A DNA stretch of 64,000 nt from Planctomycetota bacterium (GTDB lineage Bacteria > Planctomycetota > UBA1135 > UBA2386). Location of the stretch: contig JADJWQ010000006.1 of assembly GCA_016716265.1 (NCBI GenBank), forward strand, positions 2,445,501 through 2,509,500, in the 5' to 3' direction. Below the pieces are notes generated by a model. It was not told where the DNA came from and did not search any database. It was given only the letters and a program-made list of their open reading frames with translations. The translations under genes and the position numbers were made by a program. Below, piece after piece: positions 62,397 through 64,000 of this stretch. How positions within the stretch are numbered: position 1 is the stretch's first letter; every line of letters starts with the position of its first letter.

Positions 62397-63354
62397 GACC
62401 GAGCGGTCAACGCGCTGGACCGGATGACGACGGGCAGTTCGATGCGCAAGCAGGCGCCTCGAGCCTGGGGGCTCCCGTCTCAGGGTCGCCGCACTGACGC
62501 TGGCGATGGAGATCCGGACAGCGACTGAACGGCACGACGTGCATCGGGCTCTCGCAATCCGAAGCGCCCTTGGGGGCGAATGACGCAGCTCGGTAGATCT
62601 GGCCGGCCTCGTTGGCGTTGTCGCTCAGTTGTCGCTGCACCAGGTTCCTTCCCTGAGCGCAAGCGTCCCTCGGTGTCCCCTGACCCTCGATCGTAGGCCG
62701 CTGTCGACGGCGGACATCGGCACGCCTGGTCACTCGATGTGTCAGCGTCCGAACCGTCAGAGCCACTTCCTCATCCGATGCTCGCAGGATCGATTTCCAA
62801 TCGGCGGTCGCTTGCAAGTAGGTCGGTGGCGGTGAGTTGGACGTGTGCGATGGGAAGGACGGGGGCGTTCGCGGGGTGCTCGTCGCATTGGTCGTCGCAG
62901 TTCCCGGCGACGAGATGGGTTGGATCGAGCTCCGCCGGCCGTGCACGGCTCAGCATCTCCACGCTCGGGAATGGCGGAGACGAGCCTCGTTCGACGCGCG
63001 TGCTCGCGGAGGTCGGCTGACACCGGTGCACGAGGTGAGGGAGCGGAGACCGCGACTGCCGTGGACGAGGTTCACGGCTCGCTGCTCGGCGCGCAGGATG
63101 CCACCTCGTTGCGCGATCGTCGCAGTGCTCTGTTCTCCAGGAATCCGAGGTTGCCGCGGAACGAAGCTGTCGGCCGGACGATCTCCACAGGAAGTGCACG
63201 GCTGACTCGGATCCTGCCGGTTGGCGAACCGATCTGAGCGTCTTCGTCACCTCCCCTGTTTCCGACGGAGCGTGACCGCAGCGGACCGCTCGATGGGCGG
63301 GTGCGCGGTGGGTCGCGACCGTCTCCTCCAGCTCTGTTTCGAGGGAGCATTTCC
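62397..63354. other. Gene-poor stretch
   Basis: Nearly 1 kb without a convincing gene. Open frames on both strands are short and of random-looking composition; no repeat or RNA gene is apparent. The promoter of the SUMF1-domain gene is presumably at its right end. Confidence 0.4.
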
Positions 63355-64000
63355 ATGACCACGTGTTCGAACCTGCGCGCCGCGGCGATCGCTGGCGGTG
63401 CCGTCGCTCTGCTCGCGTGTTCCGGCACCGCGCAGGCGTCCTACTCCACCTACCGCCAGTCCTGTTCCAGCTCGCTTGGCATGCCGCGGCTCTCCAACCT
63501 GAACGAGCCCGAGCCGGGGCGGCGTTTCGAGCTCCAGGTCACCGGCCTCGGTGCCTACAAGGTCGGCTACCTGCTGTTCGGCTTCCAGGACGCGTACTGG
63601 GGCGTAAACCGACTGCCGCTGGAGCTAGCCGCCTTCGGTGCGCCGGGGTGCTTCATCAACATCGATCCCGCGGTGGCCTTCGTCGTTCCGTCCGACGGCG
63701 CAGGGACTGCGCGTGCCTCGTGGTTGGTGCCAGCGCTCGCGGCGTACCTGGGCGGCGAGTTCTACAACCAGTTCGTGACGCTCGACGATGCGCCGGCAGG
63801 CCGTGCCTTGCGAGTGACGACGACGAACGCCGGACACGGCATGATCTCGATGGGGGGCGTACCCAACATGGTCGGGATCGTGCCCGGGTCGTTCGCAATG
63901 GGGTCGACGCAGGCACCGGAGGAGCAGCCGGTGCACACGGTGTACATCACGCGGCCGTTCTGGATCGGGAGATACGAGGTCACGCAGGCCGAATGGACGG
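63355..64000 (+). CDS. Secreted SUMF1/FGE-sulfatase-domain protein (partial, runs off the window)
   Basis: It starts at ATG 63355 and is open to the end of the window (215 codons visible, no stop). The signal peptide ends in S-G-T-A with Gln at +1 or one residue later (T-A-Q-A). Residues about 25-170 are a beta-rich domain with the F-Y-N-Q-F-V-T-L segment. At about 180 the SUMF1/formylglycine-generating-enzyme fold begins: P-G-S-F-A-M-G-S..E-E-Q-P-V-H-T-V-Y-I-T and F-W-I-G-R-Y-E-V-T-Q-A-E-W. Proteins of this family either generate formylglycine in sulfatases or are non-catalytic surface proteins. Here the additional N-terminal secretion domain suggests an exported protein of the second kind. 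Confidence 0.9.
   Translation, partial: MTTCSNLRAAAIAGGAVALLACSGTAQASYSTYRQSCSSSLGMPRLSNLNEPEPGRRFELQVTGLGAYKVGYLLFGFQDAYWGVNRLPLELAAFGAPGCFINIDPAVAFVVPSDGAGTARASWLVPALAAYLGGEFYNQFVTLDDAPAGRALRVTTTNAGHGMISMGGVPNMVGIVPGSFAMGSTQAPEEQPVHTVYITRPFWIGRYEVTQAEWT

Noticed and set aside
1..64000. CRISPR arrays, tRNA/rRNA genes and biosynthetic clusters
   Set aside because: No regular spacer-repeat pattern, no tRNA-like TTCGA arm with flanking stem and no PKS/NRPS or similar operon was seen; the two short tandem patterns (10773 and the 20-bp repeats) are not CRISPR.

Overview
This window is very GC-rich chromosomal DNA from a bacterium with a large secretome, most likely a planctomycete. The grounds are a type I sulfatase, an SUMF1-type protein, giant Kelch and FG-GAP secreted proteins, an S46 peptidase, TPR Ser/Thr kinases and a recurring short beta-rich C-terminal module on secreted proteins. 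No rRNA or tRNA is visible, so the phylum rests on gene content and is a moderate-confidence inference.

Left part (about 2.8-33 kb) is an ordinary, densely packed, mostly intact gene region. It holds a histidine kinase overlapping a response-regulator/PP2C phosphatase, a lipoprotein subtilase, 5-formyl-THF cyclo-ligase, a secreted HEAT-like protein, an S46 dipeptidyl-peptidase-like protein, a pseudokinase with an unknown partner, transaldolase and a DUF1611-like P-loop protein. It continues with a sulfatase, a GHL10 glycosidase, a WD40 protein, an FkbM methyltransferase, a hemerythrin plus polyferredoxin-TPR pair, a secreted protein plus diheme peroxidase pair, a ROK kinase, a small lipoprotein and a large Ser/Thr kinase.

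Right part (about 32.3-63.3 kb) is a decaying accessory region. Intact islands are an alpha/beta hydrolase, a 1028-aa Kelch protein, a 733-aa secreted protein, two dodecins, a Tat-exported FucI-like protein and two FG-GAP proteins. They are embedded in wreckage: a porin gene split by a 2.6-kb insertion sequence with 21-bp terminal inverted repeats, an IS91 transposase tail, a group II intron/reverse transcriptase remnant, a tyrosine-recombinase tail, beta-helix protein fragments, a dioxygenase-like fragment and membrane-protein fragments. Three long duplications tie the region together: two defective copies of one ISKra4-like element (1-1596 and 49802-51096), a 1.07-kb copy of the kinase C-terminus (32349-33415 and 45260-46327), and a dodecin cassette (46511-47264 and 52300-52823).

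Two genome-scale patterns are the most interesting. Nearly every non-lipoprotein secretory protein here has a glutamine at the predicted +1 position after signal peptidase I, the pattern known as the Q-rule in Bacteroidetes. Several unrelated secreted proteins and fragments also end in a similar short beta-rich C-terminal module. Coordinates and reading frames were read by eye; no database search was run.
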